From Gammaproteobacteria bacterium (GTDB taxonomy: Bacteria > Pseudomonadota > Gammaproteobacteria > Steroidobacterales > Steroidobacteraceae), in the NCBI GenBank assembly GCA_025357835.1, contig JANYLM010000024.1, positions 1 through 64,000 of the forward strand: a DNA stretch of 64,000 nt. Direction: 5' to 3'. Positions 27,092 to 36,743 of the stretch are shown piece after piece (within the stretch, counting starts at the first letter, position 1; the number at the start of each line of letters is the position of its first letter). A model generated the notes under the pieces. It made no database searches, was not told where the DNA came from, and worked only from the letters and a program-made list of their open reading frames with translations. The position numbers were made by a program, and so were the translations under genes.

Positions 27092-28459
27092 TCACTTGCC
27101 GATGATAAATACTTCCTGCGAAGTGATGCTTCGGGTGAAGCCGTCCTTGAAGGCTTTCGCTCGAACCACCGCGGGATTCGTGAGTTCGATCGGCTTCTCG
27201 TAGCGCATGTCCGTGGGTCCCGGCACGCTCCCATCCAGGGTGTAGCGAATGTCGGCGCCGAGTTCGCGCTCGGCCAATGAGATCTTGATCGGCCCGTCAA
27301 ACGTGCCACCTTGCGGCGACATGGCGGGTGGGTCCAAAACCTGCCGGCCAGGTAAAGTTAAAATCCAATCCCGCAGCAGCGATACGCCATTTTGATCGAT
27401 TGTTTCACGTGCGATCGGCGGCATCTTGATGTCATCGAGGGTATTCACCCGCATGAATGCGATGGAGCGCCACACATCGTGCGGCGAAATCACCCGCGGC
27501 CTATCGATCCCCTGGTCGATCAATACCGGCCCCTCGATGATGTCCTGCTTCTCGATTGGCGTGTCGTAACGGGCGTCAAAGTATGCAACCGTACCGCCCG
27601 GCCGATGACACTGCGAGCAATTCACATCCAGGTACGATCGGGCCCTATCTTGTATGCTTCGCGTCACGTCGTCGGCGGCCGCGAGTGTCGGTAGCCTCGC
27701 GAGATCAGCGTCGTTCACTGTTGGTGTAAACATACCGAGGTGATTCCACGCCCTCAGCTCATTGTCCGTCACCCCCGATGGGTAGGTAAATGCACGATTC
27801 ATCTGTCGCGCTTTCACGCCGAGCACTCCCGTGGTCTTGGCGTTATGACAAGTCAGGCAATCCGCACGGCTCGGGTAGTACCATGTCTGTCTCTGGACTT
27901 CTCCAGTCGCCGCTTTTATCGGAATCTCTTCGGTTCGGCTCGACTCCAGTAAATCCGCATCGCTGTTGTCCGGCCGCCATTTATAGACGGCGCCGTACAC
28001 GCCACCGCCGCTGTCGCACACCAGCAGACGCGTCTCAAGCCGCCGCTTAATGCGGGGGTCGGCGGCGTCGGTCGACAGCTCGAAGGTCTTGACGAAAACC
28101 GTGCCCCGCGGAAAGGTCCAATCGCCGGTGGGTGAATATTTTATCTTCTCGTTCGGTACCGCCACCCACCGGGATTTGACGGCTCCATCGGACCAAAAAG
28201 CTACGACGATGTCGTATGGAATCAGGCCTTTGTCCGGCACCAGGTCGCGCGTAACGCTGAAGGCGCCGGTTTGCGAAAGCAGCGGCGGGATTTTGCCACC
28301 CGCCAAGTGCGGCATTCGCAAATAGGGCGTCGGCGCCGATCGGACGGCAAGACCATGCGGGAGAACCTCAGTCTTGCTCCCCGCTCCGGCGTTTGACACG
28401 CCGGCGAACGTGATGGCAACCAGTAGGAATGCGAAAAGAGTAGGGTATTTCCACGCCAC
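27092..28459 (-). CDS. Diheme c-type cytochrome-like protein (TIGR03806/HNE_0200-like) with C-terminal chitobiase/FN3-associated-like domain
   Basis: Two CxxCH motifs: RADCLTCHNAKTTGVLGVKARQMNR and VNCSQCHRPGGTVAYFDARYDTP; C-terminus GTFDGPIKISLAERELGADIRYTLDGSVPGPTDMRYEKPIELTNPAVVRAKAFKDGF. Confidence 0.85.
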   Translation of the reverse strand: MAWKYPTLFAFLLVAITFAGVSNAGAGSKTEVLPHGLAVRSAPTPYLRMPHLAGGKIPPLLSQTGAFSVTRDLVPDKGLIPYDIVVAFWSDGAVKSRWVAVPNEKIKYSPTGDWTFPRGTVFVKTFELSTDAADPRIKRRLETRLLVCDSGGGVYGAVYKWRPDNSDADLLESSRTEEIPIKAATGEVQRQTWYYPSRADCLTCHNAKTTGVLGVKARQMNRAFTYPSGVTDNELRAWNHLGMFTPTVNDADLARLPTLAAADDVTRSIQDRARSYLDVNCSQCHRPGGTVAYFDARYDTPIEKQDIIEGPVLIDQGIDRPRVISPHDVWRSIAFMRVNTLDDIKMPPIARETIDQNGVSLLRDWILTLPGRQVLDPPAMSPQGGTFDGPIKISLAERELGADIRYTLDGSVPGPTDMRYEKPIELTNPAVVRAKAFKDGFTRSITSQEVFIIGK

Positions 28460-28625
28460 AGGAAGTTCCGACCCATTCTGTAGTCGACAGTTCCTGCTAC
28501 TGATCGCTCAATCCTTCAATCCAGGTGGGGACACGCGTCAATATATACTTTGTATCGGCGCGCGCCCACTGCAAGCGCCCCGCAGAGAATGGTGAAAAGG
28601 ATAGTCGGTTCGCGCGCCGCTGGGT

Positions 28626-30932
28626 TTAGAACTTGCACTGCAGCGACAGCCCCGCGGTGCGCGGCTGGTTGGTGAACATGCGCGTACGAGTGGTCGCGGA
28701 GTAGTTGTCGGAAAGGTAGTGCGAAAGCGCCGCTTGCTTGTCGAATACATTGCTCACGAATAGATTCGCTTCCCAGGCGCCGCGGGTGATGCCTGAGCGT
28801 AGATCGAGCAAAGCGTATGCCCGCTGGAAGGTCGCCGGATCGGTGCGCTGAAAGTCTGGATAGGACACCCCGACAAATTGTGCGTCGGCGCGCACGAAAC
28901 CGTCCGCGCCAGAAAAGAGAGTGAACAAGTATTTGGCGTTGGCATTGGCGTTCCATTGCGGCACGTTCTCCAATTGCTGGCCCTTTACGCCGCCCAGCGA
29001 AGGCGCATCCGCGGCGAGTACCGCCTTGGCATAGCCCACGCCGCCGCCGAGCTGAATGTGGGCGCCGATATTGCCCTGGATTTCAACTTCACCGCCATGG
29101 ACGGTGGCTGCCCCTGCGTTCTCGGTGATTTGATAGGAACATGATAGGGTTTTGCCCTGCTGCACGCCGTTCCACTTGATGTAGTACGCCGCCGCATTCA
29201 CCGTGAGAGCGCCGTCCAGCCAGCGCGTCTTGGCTCCGCCCTCGTAGTTCCACAAGCTGTCTGGTCCATACGGGCCGTAATCCTGGCCACAGCCTTTTTT
29301 AGAGAGATTGCTGGTGTTCACGCCGCCCGGCCGCACGCCCTTCGAAGCGAGCAGGTAGTACAATTGTTCTTGGGTGGCCTGATAGGAGATCTCGGCCTTG
29401 GGGTTGAAGCCAGTGTTCTTCGCCGAGCCTTCCGATAGCGTCGGACCACCGTTGCTCCAGCCATCTTCGTAGCGGACCGCGGTGTACTGCATGTCGTACC
29501 AGCGCAGACCGGCGGTCGCCTTCCATTGGCTGGTGATCGCATAGTTAAGCTCGGCGAACACGGCCGACTGCTTGGGAGAATAGTCGCCGTGTTGGGAATA
29601 GTTGACGTCGCTCAGCGGCAGGTAGGGCGCAGAGCTGGGTGAATTGCTGAACAGCGCCGCATAATTCGGGGTCAGGTAGTTCACATAGTAGTGGCGATTG
29701 GCGTTGTTGAAAAAGGCCCCGGTCACCCCGCTCAAGGCCCAGCCCTCGGGATTGAACGCAACGCGTAGTTCCTCGGTCAGCTCTCGCGTGGTGACGATGG
29801 GTGCGTACACATTCGGCACGAATTGGCCCTGCGGAATGGTGTTCTCGAGCGCCTCGGTTTCATCGTCCGGGTTTGTTTCCTGGCGGCGCATGTAGGAGGT
29901 GGTGGAAAGCACGCTGCCCCAACCGAGATCGTAGTTCATGGTGAGGTTGCTGAGTACGAAGCGATCCGAATAGGCCTCCGACACATTGAAAGGTCGGGCC
30001 TGGATCAGGGGACCGCTCGAATTACCGGCGGGGATGTCGTAATTCGGCAAGCCGCCCATCTGCAGATCCTGCAGCCAGACCGATGGGGTGATCGAAAAGG
30101 CATCCGTGACTGCGACTTTCAGCATGGTCCGCAAGCTGTACAGCTTTTCCGAGTTGACGTTGCGGACGATGGAACTGGGGCCGGCCGGCGCAACGGGGTA
30201 GGGAAGTTGCGCACCGGGGCTGGGCGCCCAGACACCGACGTAGCGATCGATAAAGCCACTGAAGTCCTTGTAAGTGCCCACGATGCGCAACGCCACCCGA
30301 TCCTCGATTAATGGCATGTTGTACATGGCATCCAGCCGAGCGTTGCCGCCGCCATGTTCCGTGTAAGAGCCCTCGATCTTGACCGCGCCCTGCTGCTTGG
30401 TCAGGTTCGGCTGATTCGTGATCAGGCGCACCGTGCCGCCCATGGAGCTTGCTCCATACAGAGTGCCCTGCGGCCCGCGCAGAATCTCGATGCGAGATAA
30501 GTCGAAAAGATCCGGGTCTATGCCCGCGGTAGCGCCGTCGCCGCCGGAGGGCAGGATGGGCGTATCGTCGATGTACGTGCCGGTGGTAGGCGCGTTGCCG
30601 CCCACGGAGGCGATACCGCGGATCGAGAAACTGCTCTGACCCGGTCCCGCGGAGTTTAGGGTCACTCCGGGGATGCGCGCCGCCAGCGAGGAGAAGTCTT
30701 GGACGCCGGTTTCAGCCAACGTTTCCGAGGTAAAGGCGACGACGCTTAAAGGAACATTTTGCAGCCTCTCGCTGCGCTTTTCGGCCGTGACGATAATGTC
30801 CTCGAGGACTCCCGACTGCCCTGCGGTTACCGCCGCTTGTTGGGCATGCACAGCCTGGGTACCGGCCAAAATCCACAGGACCGCTACGACGCCGGCAACC
30901 TTAAGCCGATTTGCCCCCAGTTGAGTCCGCAT
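28626..30932 (-). CDS. TonB-dependent receptor
   Basis: Signal peptide; VLEDIIVTAEKRSERLQNVPLSVVAFTSETL; plug SFSIRGI...RIEILRGPQGTLYGASSMGGTVRLITNQPN; ends GLSLQCKF. Confidence 0.95.
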   Translation of the reverse strand: MRTQLGANRLKVAGVVAVLWILAGTQAVHAQQAAVTAGQSGVLEDIIVTAEKRSERLQNVPLSVVAFTSETLAETGVQDFSSLAARIPGVTLNSAGPGQSSFSIRGIASVGGNAPTTGTYIDDTPILPSGGDGATAGIDPDLFDLSRIEILRGPQGTLYGASSMGGTVRLITNQPNLTKQQGAVKIEGSYTEHGGGNARLDAMYNMPLIEDRVALRIVGTYKDFSGFIDRYVGVWAPSPGAQLPYPVAPAGPSSIVRNVNSEKLYSLRTMLKVAVTDAFSITPSVWLQDLQMGGLPNYDIPAGNSSGPLIQARPFNVSEAYSDRFVLSNLTMNYDLGWGSVLSTTSYMRRQETNPDDETEALENTIPQGQFVPNVYAPIVTTRELTEELRVAFNPEGWALSGVTGAFFNNANRHYYVNYLTPNYAALFSNSPSSAPYLPLSDVNYSQHGDYSPKQSAVFAELNYAITSQWKATAGLRWYDMQYTAVRYEDGWSNGGPTLSEGSAKNTGFNPKAEISYQATQEQLYYLLASKGVRPGGVNTSNLSKKGCGQDYGPYGPDSLWNYEGGAKTRWLDGALTVNAAAYYIKWNGVQQGKTLSCSYQITENAGAATVHGGEVEIQGNIGAHIQLGGGVGYAKAVLAADAPSLGGVKGQQLENVPQWNANANAKYLFTLFSGADGFVRADAQFVGVSYPDFQRTDPATFQRAYALLDLRSGITRGAWEANLFVSNVFDKQAALSHYLSDNYSATTRTRMFTNQPRTAGLSLQCKF

Positions 30933-31075
30933 TACAGTTCTTCCTTCGGCTGGTAATTGATCATATCATTATAATCACTTGACGGTCCGCCTGCCACCTC
31001 TCTTTTCCCGGCGCCGCCTTAAGCCGGACCTGCGTCGACGATTCCGTTGCGAGTTAATGTGTACATTGGGCGGCC

Positions 31076-32716
31076 GTGCGGGAACTAGTGCAAGAACTGC
31101 CTTTGATCGATGCGCTGCCCGACCTCGTCATGCTGCTGCGACGCGACGGCGTCATTCTGAGTCACATAGGTGGCCGCGCCGTTGCCGCGATCAGCCCGCC
31201 GGCGGATGCCGTCGGCAGGCGCCTAGAATCGGTCTGGCCCGAGTCGCTGGCCGGTGTCATCACGCAGCTCGCGCGCCGCGCAATCGCTCAGCGTGCGACG
31301 ATTGAGATCCCGTTCAAGAACGCCGACCTGGGCTATGAGGCGCGCGTGAGCCCACAGGGACCTGATCGCGTGATTTGCGTCATTCGCGCGGCGCTGCCGA
31401 GCGGGGCGCCGGACGATTTGCCGAGTTCGACGGGCGAGTTTCAGCGGCCACAGCTCGATCGACGAGGTTTCTTGCGCCGCTTCAAGAAGACACTGTCGCT
31501 GGCGGCGATAAGCGAAAAACCGGCCGCGGTCGCCGTCATTGATGTGGACGGGGTAGCCGACATCGCGCGGGTCATCGACGGCAAGGTTGCCGAGCTGGTG
31601 CTGAGCGCGGCGATTCTGCGGCTTCCGCTCGAGTCCTCGCGCGCGTCGGGTGAAAAATTCTCCTGGTACCTAGGACAGTTGAGTGAAAATCTCCTGGCGC
31701 TGGTCATGGAGACCGCGGACCGCGATGCCATCGAGGACTGCCTCGCATGCCTTTGCTCCAGTCTGCGTGAATCGATTAGCGTCGGCGACGCCGCCTTTCA
31801 CCTCACGCCCTACGCAGGTGTGGCCGTACTCGGGCAGGACGCGACATCGCCCAAGAGTTTGATCGAGCACGCGCGTGCCGCCGCAACCGAAGCGCGGCGC
31901 TCCGGATCGACCCATCCTCATTTTTTTACCAACGCGTTGAGATTGAAATCGCTCGCGCGGCTGGACATTGCCCGGGAATTGCGCGAAGCCATTTCCAACC
32001 GGGACATCCGCTTGCGTTACGTGGGCCGGCACGACCTTGCAACCGGCCGCCTTGTCGCCTGGGTGAGCTACCTTAGATGGATACATCCGCTGCGCGGCGA
32101 GGTGCATCCCCTCGAGTTCTTGGGCGTGGCGGAAACGACGGGCCTTGCCACGCCTCTGTCGCGCAGCGTTCTGCAGAGCGTGCGCGAGGATTTCACCACG
32201 GTGTCGCAGCATATCGATGCGGATGTGCGTATATCGTTCGGCGCTCTGCGGCATCACGTTCTGCACGATGATTTTGTGAGTGACATTGCGCGCCTTCTGG
32301 AAGATGGTGCGGTACCTGCAAGCCGCCTGGAACTGCGGATATCGGAGCGCACTTTCATTGTGTTGGACCCTGCGGTGTCTAAGTCCCTAACAGATCTCGG
32401 CGTGAGGCTGGTCATCGACGAAGTAGGGCGCGGCATGGCCTCGATAGACCGCTTGGCGCGGGCGCCTATCTGGGGACTGCAGCTCGACCGCGCCTGGGTG
32501 ACGCCTTTACGCAGTGACGAAGTAGCGCTGAAGGTGTGTCGCGCCGGGATTAGCGCGGCAACGGCCTTAGGGCTGACTGCCATCGCCACCGGCGTCGATG
32601 ATGAGGAGCAGCGCAGCGCGCTTCTCGACCTGGGTTGCGGGCAGGGCGGCGGTGACCTCTACCGGCACGAAGCACCTTACATAATGCAACTTGCCAAGAC
32701 CCCTCGATCCGCCTGA
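31076..32716 (+). CDS. PAS-GGDEF-EAL-type protein with degenerate catalytic motifs
   Basis: N-terminal PAS-like LIDALPDLVMLLRRDGVIL; GGDEF-fold region without GGDEF; EAL-fold region with VSYLRWIHP, LVIDEVGRGMASIDRLARAPIWGLQLDRAWV, AIATGVDDEEQRSALLDLGCGQGGGDLY. Confidence 0.85.
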   Translation: MRELVQELPLIDALPDLVMLLRRDGVILSHIGGRAVAAISPPADAVGRRLESVWPESLAGVITQLARRAIAQRATIEIPFKNADLGYEARVSPQGPDRVICVIRAALPSGAPDDLPSSTGEFQRPQLDRRGFLRRFKKTLSLAAISEKPAAVAVIDVDGVADIARVIDGKVAELVLSAAILRLPLESSRASGEKFSWYLGQLSENLLALVMETADRDAIEDCLACLCSSLRESISVGDAAFHLTPYAGVAVLGQDATSPKSLIEHARAAATEARRSGSTHPHFFTNALRLKSLARLDIARELREAISNRDIRLRYVGRHDLATGRLVAWVSYLRWIHPLRGEVHPLEFLGVAETTGLATPLSRSVLQSVREDFTTVSQHIDADVRISFGALRHHVLHDDFVSDIARLLEDGAVPASRLELRISERTFIVLDPAVSKSLTDLGVRLVIDEVGRGMASIDRLARAPIWGLQLDRAWVTPLRSDEVALKVCRAGISAATALGLTAIATGVDDEEQRSALLDLGCGQGGGDLYRHEAPYIMQLAKTPRSA

Positions 32717-32751
32717 GGCGAGGCGATAAGGCCCGACGCATAATTCCTGCC

Positions 32752-34518
32752 TCACACTGCGAGTGGCGCGGCGGCCGCTCCCAGTCGACGTAGTGTCGGG
32801 TCCTTGACCAGGTGTAGAACGCGCGAGAACACGTGATCGTGGGCGTCGGCGCGGCCGATGTGGATGACGCCGGTGTGCGGCAAATCCTTGACGAAGAGAT
32901 CGAGAATGCTTCGCCGAGCGTCATCATCCAGGGAATCGAGCGCTTCATCGATGAGCACCCACGGCGGCGTGTGCAGTACCACGCGCGCGAATGCGAGAGT
33001 CTGCTGTTCATCGTCGCTCAACTCGTGATCCCAGCGCTGCGATACATCCAGCATGGGCACCAGCCGCTGCAGCTTGAGCCGGACCAGCGCATTCTCGTAG
33101 TCGGCCGGCCGGTATGTCTCCGTGGCCAATGGGTAGGCTAGAACCTCGCGCAGCGTGCCCGGAGGAAGATAGGGGGTGCGCGGCATATAGAGCAGCGCCT
33201 CGCCGCTTGGGCAGGCGATTCGCCCGGCTCCCCACGGCCACAACCCCGCCAGGGCGCGAAACAACAGAGTCTTTCCGGTCCCGGATTCGCCGACGATCAA
33301 AACCCTTTCTCCAGCGCTGATCTCGATCTTCTTCTCTTCGAGCATGGTGGCGCCCGCGGGCGAGGCAATCTCCAGATCATCGATACTGATCTTGCCGGGT
33401 TCGCCGGTGACGAAGGCGATGCGGCTTTCGACGTCGTGCAGTACATCGGTGTCGATGACGGCGCGGCGGAAACTCGCCACGCGCAGCAGGGTCGCGCGCC
33501 AATCGGCGATGGTGCTGAAATTATCCACGAACCAACGCAGCGAGGATTGCACCTGGTTGAAGGCGCCCGCGGCCAGCATGAGGCCGCCGAAAGAAATATT
33601 TCCGGCGAAATACAGAGGCGCCGCGACCAATATGGGGGCGACGAGCGTGAACCAGCCGTAACCGGAGGTGATCCAGGCGAGATTGGTGAGACCTGCGACC
33701 AGCCGGCCGGTGGCGGTCAGCGTCGCCGCGAGATCGACGTCGATGCGTCGCTCTTCGTCCGCTTCGCCGGCACTCAGGGTGATGGCGTCTATGTGTTCGT
33801 TGACGCGCACCAGCGAAAAGCGCAGATCGGCTTCCCGCGCATAGCGCTGCGCGTTGCGGTCGATCAAGCTGCGGCCGACCCAATAGCTCAATAACGACGC
33901 CGACCCGGAATAGAAAATGGCGGCCCATACCATGTAGCCCGGGATCGCGAAAGGCCGGGTACCGATATGGAAAACAAAATTATTCGACAGTGTCCACAGC
34001 ACTTTGACGAAGCTGGCCAGCAAGATCGAGGATTGCAACAGGCCGATGGCGAGATCGGCGGACAGTTCCGTGAGGTGGCGTGCATCCTCATGCATGCGCT
34101 GATCGGGGTTGACTCCCACAGCGCCGGCGTTGGCGAGCCGGAAAGCTCGGCCCGGTTTCATCCAGTTCTGGATCAAATCTCGAACCAGGCCCTGACGCAA
34201 TTTGAGCTTGAGTGATTCACCGAGCCAGCGCTGCCCCACGTTCAGAGTGAGCAGCGTTCCGGCAATCAATCCAAAGACACCCAACTGGGCCATGAACTGC
34301 GCAAAATCTCGGCGCGATAGCGCATCATAGAAGGGCTGGTTCCAGTTATTGAGGCGTATTTGCCCATAGGCGCTCATGGCTATGACGAGAAACAGTGCAG
34401 CCGAAAGTAAAAGCAGCACATTTCGCACCGGCGCGGCCCACAGGGCCCTAAGCATCATGCCGAGTTGCGGCACGAGGCCGGAATGGGCACTCTCTTCTTT
34501 ATTCGATTCGAGATTCAC
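32752..34518 (-). CDS. SbmA/BacA/YddA-like ABC transporter, fused permease-ATPase
   Basis: IRLNNWNQPFYDALSRRDFAQFMAQLGVF N-terminal signature; Walker A VGESGTGKT; C-loop LSDDEQQ; Walker B WVLIDEALDSLD. Confidence 0.9.
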   Translation of the reverse strand: MNLESNKEESAHSGLVPQLGMMLRALWAAPVRNVLLLLSAALFLVIAMSAYGQIRLNNWNQPFYDALSRRDFAQFMAQLGVFGLIAGTLLTLNVGQRWLGESLKLKLRQGLVRDLIQNWMKPGRAFRLANAGAVGVNPDQRMHEDARHLTELSADLAIGLLQSSILLASFVKVLWTLSNNFVFHIGTRPFAIPGYMVWAAIFYSGSASLLSYWVGRSLIDRNAQRYAREADLRFSLVRVNEHIDAITLSAGEADEERRIDVDLAATLTATGRLVAGLTNLAWITSGYGWFTLVAPILVAAPLYFAGNISFGGLMLAAGAFNQVQSSLRWFVDNFSTIADWRATLLRVASFRRAVIDTDVLHDVESRIAFVTGEPGKISIDDLEIASPAGATMLEEKKIEISAGERVLIVGESGTGKTLLFRALAGLWPWGAGRIACPSGEALLYMPRTPYLPPGTLREVLAYPLATETYRPADYENALVRLKLQRLVPMLDVSQRWDHELSDDEQQTLAFARVVLHTPPWVLIDEALDSLDDDARRSILDLFVKDLPHTGVIHIGRADAHDHVFSRVLHLVKDPTLRRLGAAAAPLAV

Positions 34519-34582
34519 GGGTAGGCCTCTGGAACAAATTGATCACGCCATTATCGGGTAATGTGCCGGAAGGAGCTGAATT

Positions 34583-36742
34583 TTGAGTCGAATCGACACC
34601 TTGATGGGCAAGATGACCTTGGCGGAGAAGCTGGGCCAGCTCACCATGGCCGCCTCCAGCTACACGGTGACCGGGCCTATCATTGCCGGCGATTCGACCG
34701 ATGCGATCAAGGCCGGCACCATCGGCAATCTGCTCAATATGGTCGGGGCCGCTCATGTGCGCCAGATGCAGCGGCTGGCCGTGGAGGAATCGCGCCTCGG
34801 CATTCCACTGCTCATCGGGCTCGACATCGTGCATGGGCATCGGATTTTGTTTCCGGTGCCGTTGGGCGAGGCAAGTTTGTTCGACCCCGAAACTTGGGCG
34901 CTCACGGCGCGCGAGTCCGCCATGGAAGCCGCCGCCGAAGGCTTGGCGATGACTTTTGCGCCCATGCTGGACGTCGCGCGCGACCCGCGCTGGGGGCGCA
35001 GCGCCGAGGGGCCGGGAGAGGACCCCTGGCTGGGCGCGCGCATAGCGGAGGCGAAGGTGCGCGGTTTCCAGGGCGCGGACTTGGCGGCGGCGGATGCGCT
35101 CGCCGCAGTCGCCAAGCACTATTGCGCCTATGGCGCCGTCACGGCGGGACGAGACTATGCCTCGGTCGATATCTCCGCGCGTACGCTGCGCGAGGTGCAT
35201 ATGCCGGCGTTCGAGGCGGCGGTTGCGGCGGGCGTGGCGGCCGTCATGCCCGCATTCACTGATCTTGCGGGCATACCGATGACGGCGAACAAGGAATTGC
35301 TGCGTGGTTGGCTGCGCGGCCGTTGGGGATTCAAGGGCGTGATCGTCAGCGATTACAACGCTATCGCGGAACTCATTAATCATGGTATTGCCGCCGATCT
35401 TGCCGAGGCCGCCGCTCACGCGCTAAACGCCGGCGTGGATATCGACATGATGGCCGACGCCTACCGGCATGGATTGCCCATCGCTCTGGAGCGCGGGCTC
35501 GTCGCTATGGCGCAGATCGATGAGTCGGTGCGGCGCGTTTTAACCCTCAAGGAGCAGCTCGGTCTTTTCGATCATCCTTATCGGCGCGGCACAACACCCG
35601 AATCCAACGCCACGCTCACGCAGCGGCGGCGCCTGGCGCGTGCGGTGGGCGCGCGCGCCATTGTGATGTTAAAAAATGACAAGGAGACGCTGCCTCTGCC
35701 GGCTTCGCTGCGACGGCTCGCGGTGATCGGCCCGTTGGCTGATGCCCCGGCTGAAATGCGGGGCCCCTGGTGGGGCGCGGCGGATACGGAGGGTCATGTG
35801 AGCGTCCTTTCGGGTCTGCGTGCGATGCTGCCGCACTCCCAGGTGCTGTATGTCCCCGGTGTTGCCATCGAGAGCGAGGATGTTTCCGGCATTGCGGCGG
35901 CTGTCGATCTGTGCGCGACGGTCGATGCAATCGTGCTTTGCGTAGGAGAAGCTGCGGTTATGAGCGGGGAGGCGGCGAGCCGTGCTCACTTGGATCTACC
36001 CGGCAAGCAGCGAGAATTCGCTGAGGCCGTATTGGAGCGGGCACGCGCATCCGCTAAGCCGGTAATCGCAATCTTATTCTCGGGCCGCCCGCTGGTGGTG
36101 CCGTGGCTGGTGGAAAGCGCGGATGCGGTGCTGGCGGCGTGGTTTCTCGGCAGCGAGGCGGGCAATTCAATCAGTGATGTACTGACCGGACGCGTGTCCC
36201 CGAGCGGCCGTACGCCGGTCACATGGGCGCGGGCGGAGGGACAGATCCCCATCTTCTTCGGTGAGCGCCCAAGCGGGCGGCCCGCGAACCCGAAGGATCA
36301 TTTCACCAGCAAGTATCTCGATGTGGCGAACGAGCCACTGTTCCCTTTCGGTCATGGGCTCACCTACGGGCTATTTGTCTACTCCAATTTGCGCGTGACG
36401 CCGGCCGATGTCGAGGATATCGACACCATCCAGATCCGCGTCGACGTGCGTAATGTGGGTGCGAGAGCCGCGCAAGAGACCGTATTTCTGTTCACTCACG
36501 ACAAGCTCGCCAGCGTGGCACGGCCGCTGCTCGAGCTCAAGGGATTCACCAAGATCGATCTGCGGCCCGGTGAGACGGGCTCGGTGTCCCTGTCTTTGCC
36601 TGCCACAGAATTGCGCTTTCTCGGACCTGAACTTGAGCCAGTGTTCGAGCCCGGGGAAGTCGAGATTCTAGTGGGACCTTGCGCCGACAGATCTCGGCTA
36701 TTGGTTGGGACCATCCGACTATCTTGGTCGCGCCCCTGCTGA
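34583..36742 (+). CDS. bglX: GH3 beta-glucosidase (BglX-like), no evident signal peptide
   Basis: MTLAEKLGQLTM...FAPMLDVARDPRWGRSAEGPGEDPWLGARIAEAKVRGFQG...VAKHYCAYGA...GVIVSDYNAIAEL; C-terminal FN3-like. TTG start with aggag ribosome-binding site. Confidence 0.92.
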   Translation: MSRIDTLMGKMTLAEKLGQLTMAASSYTVTGPIIAGDSTDAIKAGTIGNLLNMVGAAHVRQMQRLAVEESRLGIPLLIGLDIVHGHRILFPVPLGEASLFDPETWALTARESAMEAAAEGLAMTFAPMLDVARDPRWGRSAEGPGEDPWLGARIAEAKVRGFQGADLAAADALAAVAKHYCAYGAVTAGRDYASVDISARTLREVHMPAFEAAVAAGVAAVMPAFTDLAGIPMTANKELLRGWLRGRWGFKGVIVSDYNAIAELINHGIAADLAEAAAHALNAGVDIDMMADAYRHGLPIALERGLVAMAQIDESVRRVLTLKEQLGLFDHPYRRGTTPESNATLTQRRRLARAVGARAIVMLKNDKETLPLPASLRRLAVIGPLADAPAEMRGPWWGAADTEGHVSVLSGLRAMLPHSQVLYVPGVAIESEDVSGIAAAVDLCATVDAIVLCVGEAAVMSGEAASRAHLDLPGKQREFAEAVLERARASAKPVIAILFSGRPLVVPWLVESADAVLAAWFLGSEAGNSISDVLTGRVSPSGRTPVTWARAEGQIPIFFGERPSGRPANPKDHFTSKYLDVANEPLFPFGHGLTYGLFVYSNLRVTPADVEDIDTIQIRVDVRNVGARAAQETVFLFTHDKLASVARPLLELKGFTKIDLRPGETGSVSLSLPATELRFLGPELEPVFEPGEVEILVGPCADRSRLLVGTIRLSWSRPC

Positions 36743-36743
36743 G

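Noticed and set aside
34499-35419. 306-aa minus-strand ORF over the GH3 gene
   Set aside because: Shadow ORF; sense strand carries GH3 motifs.
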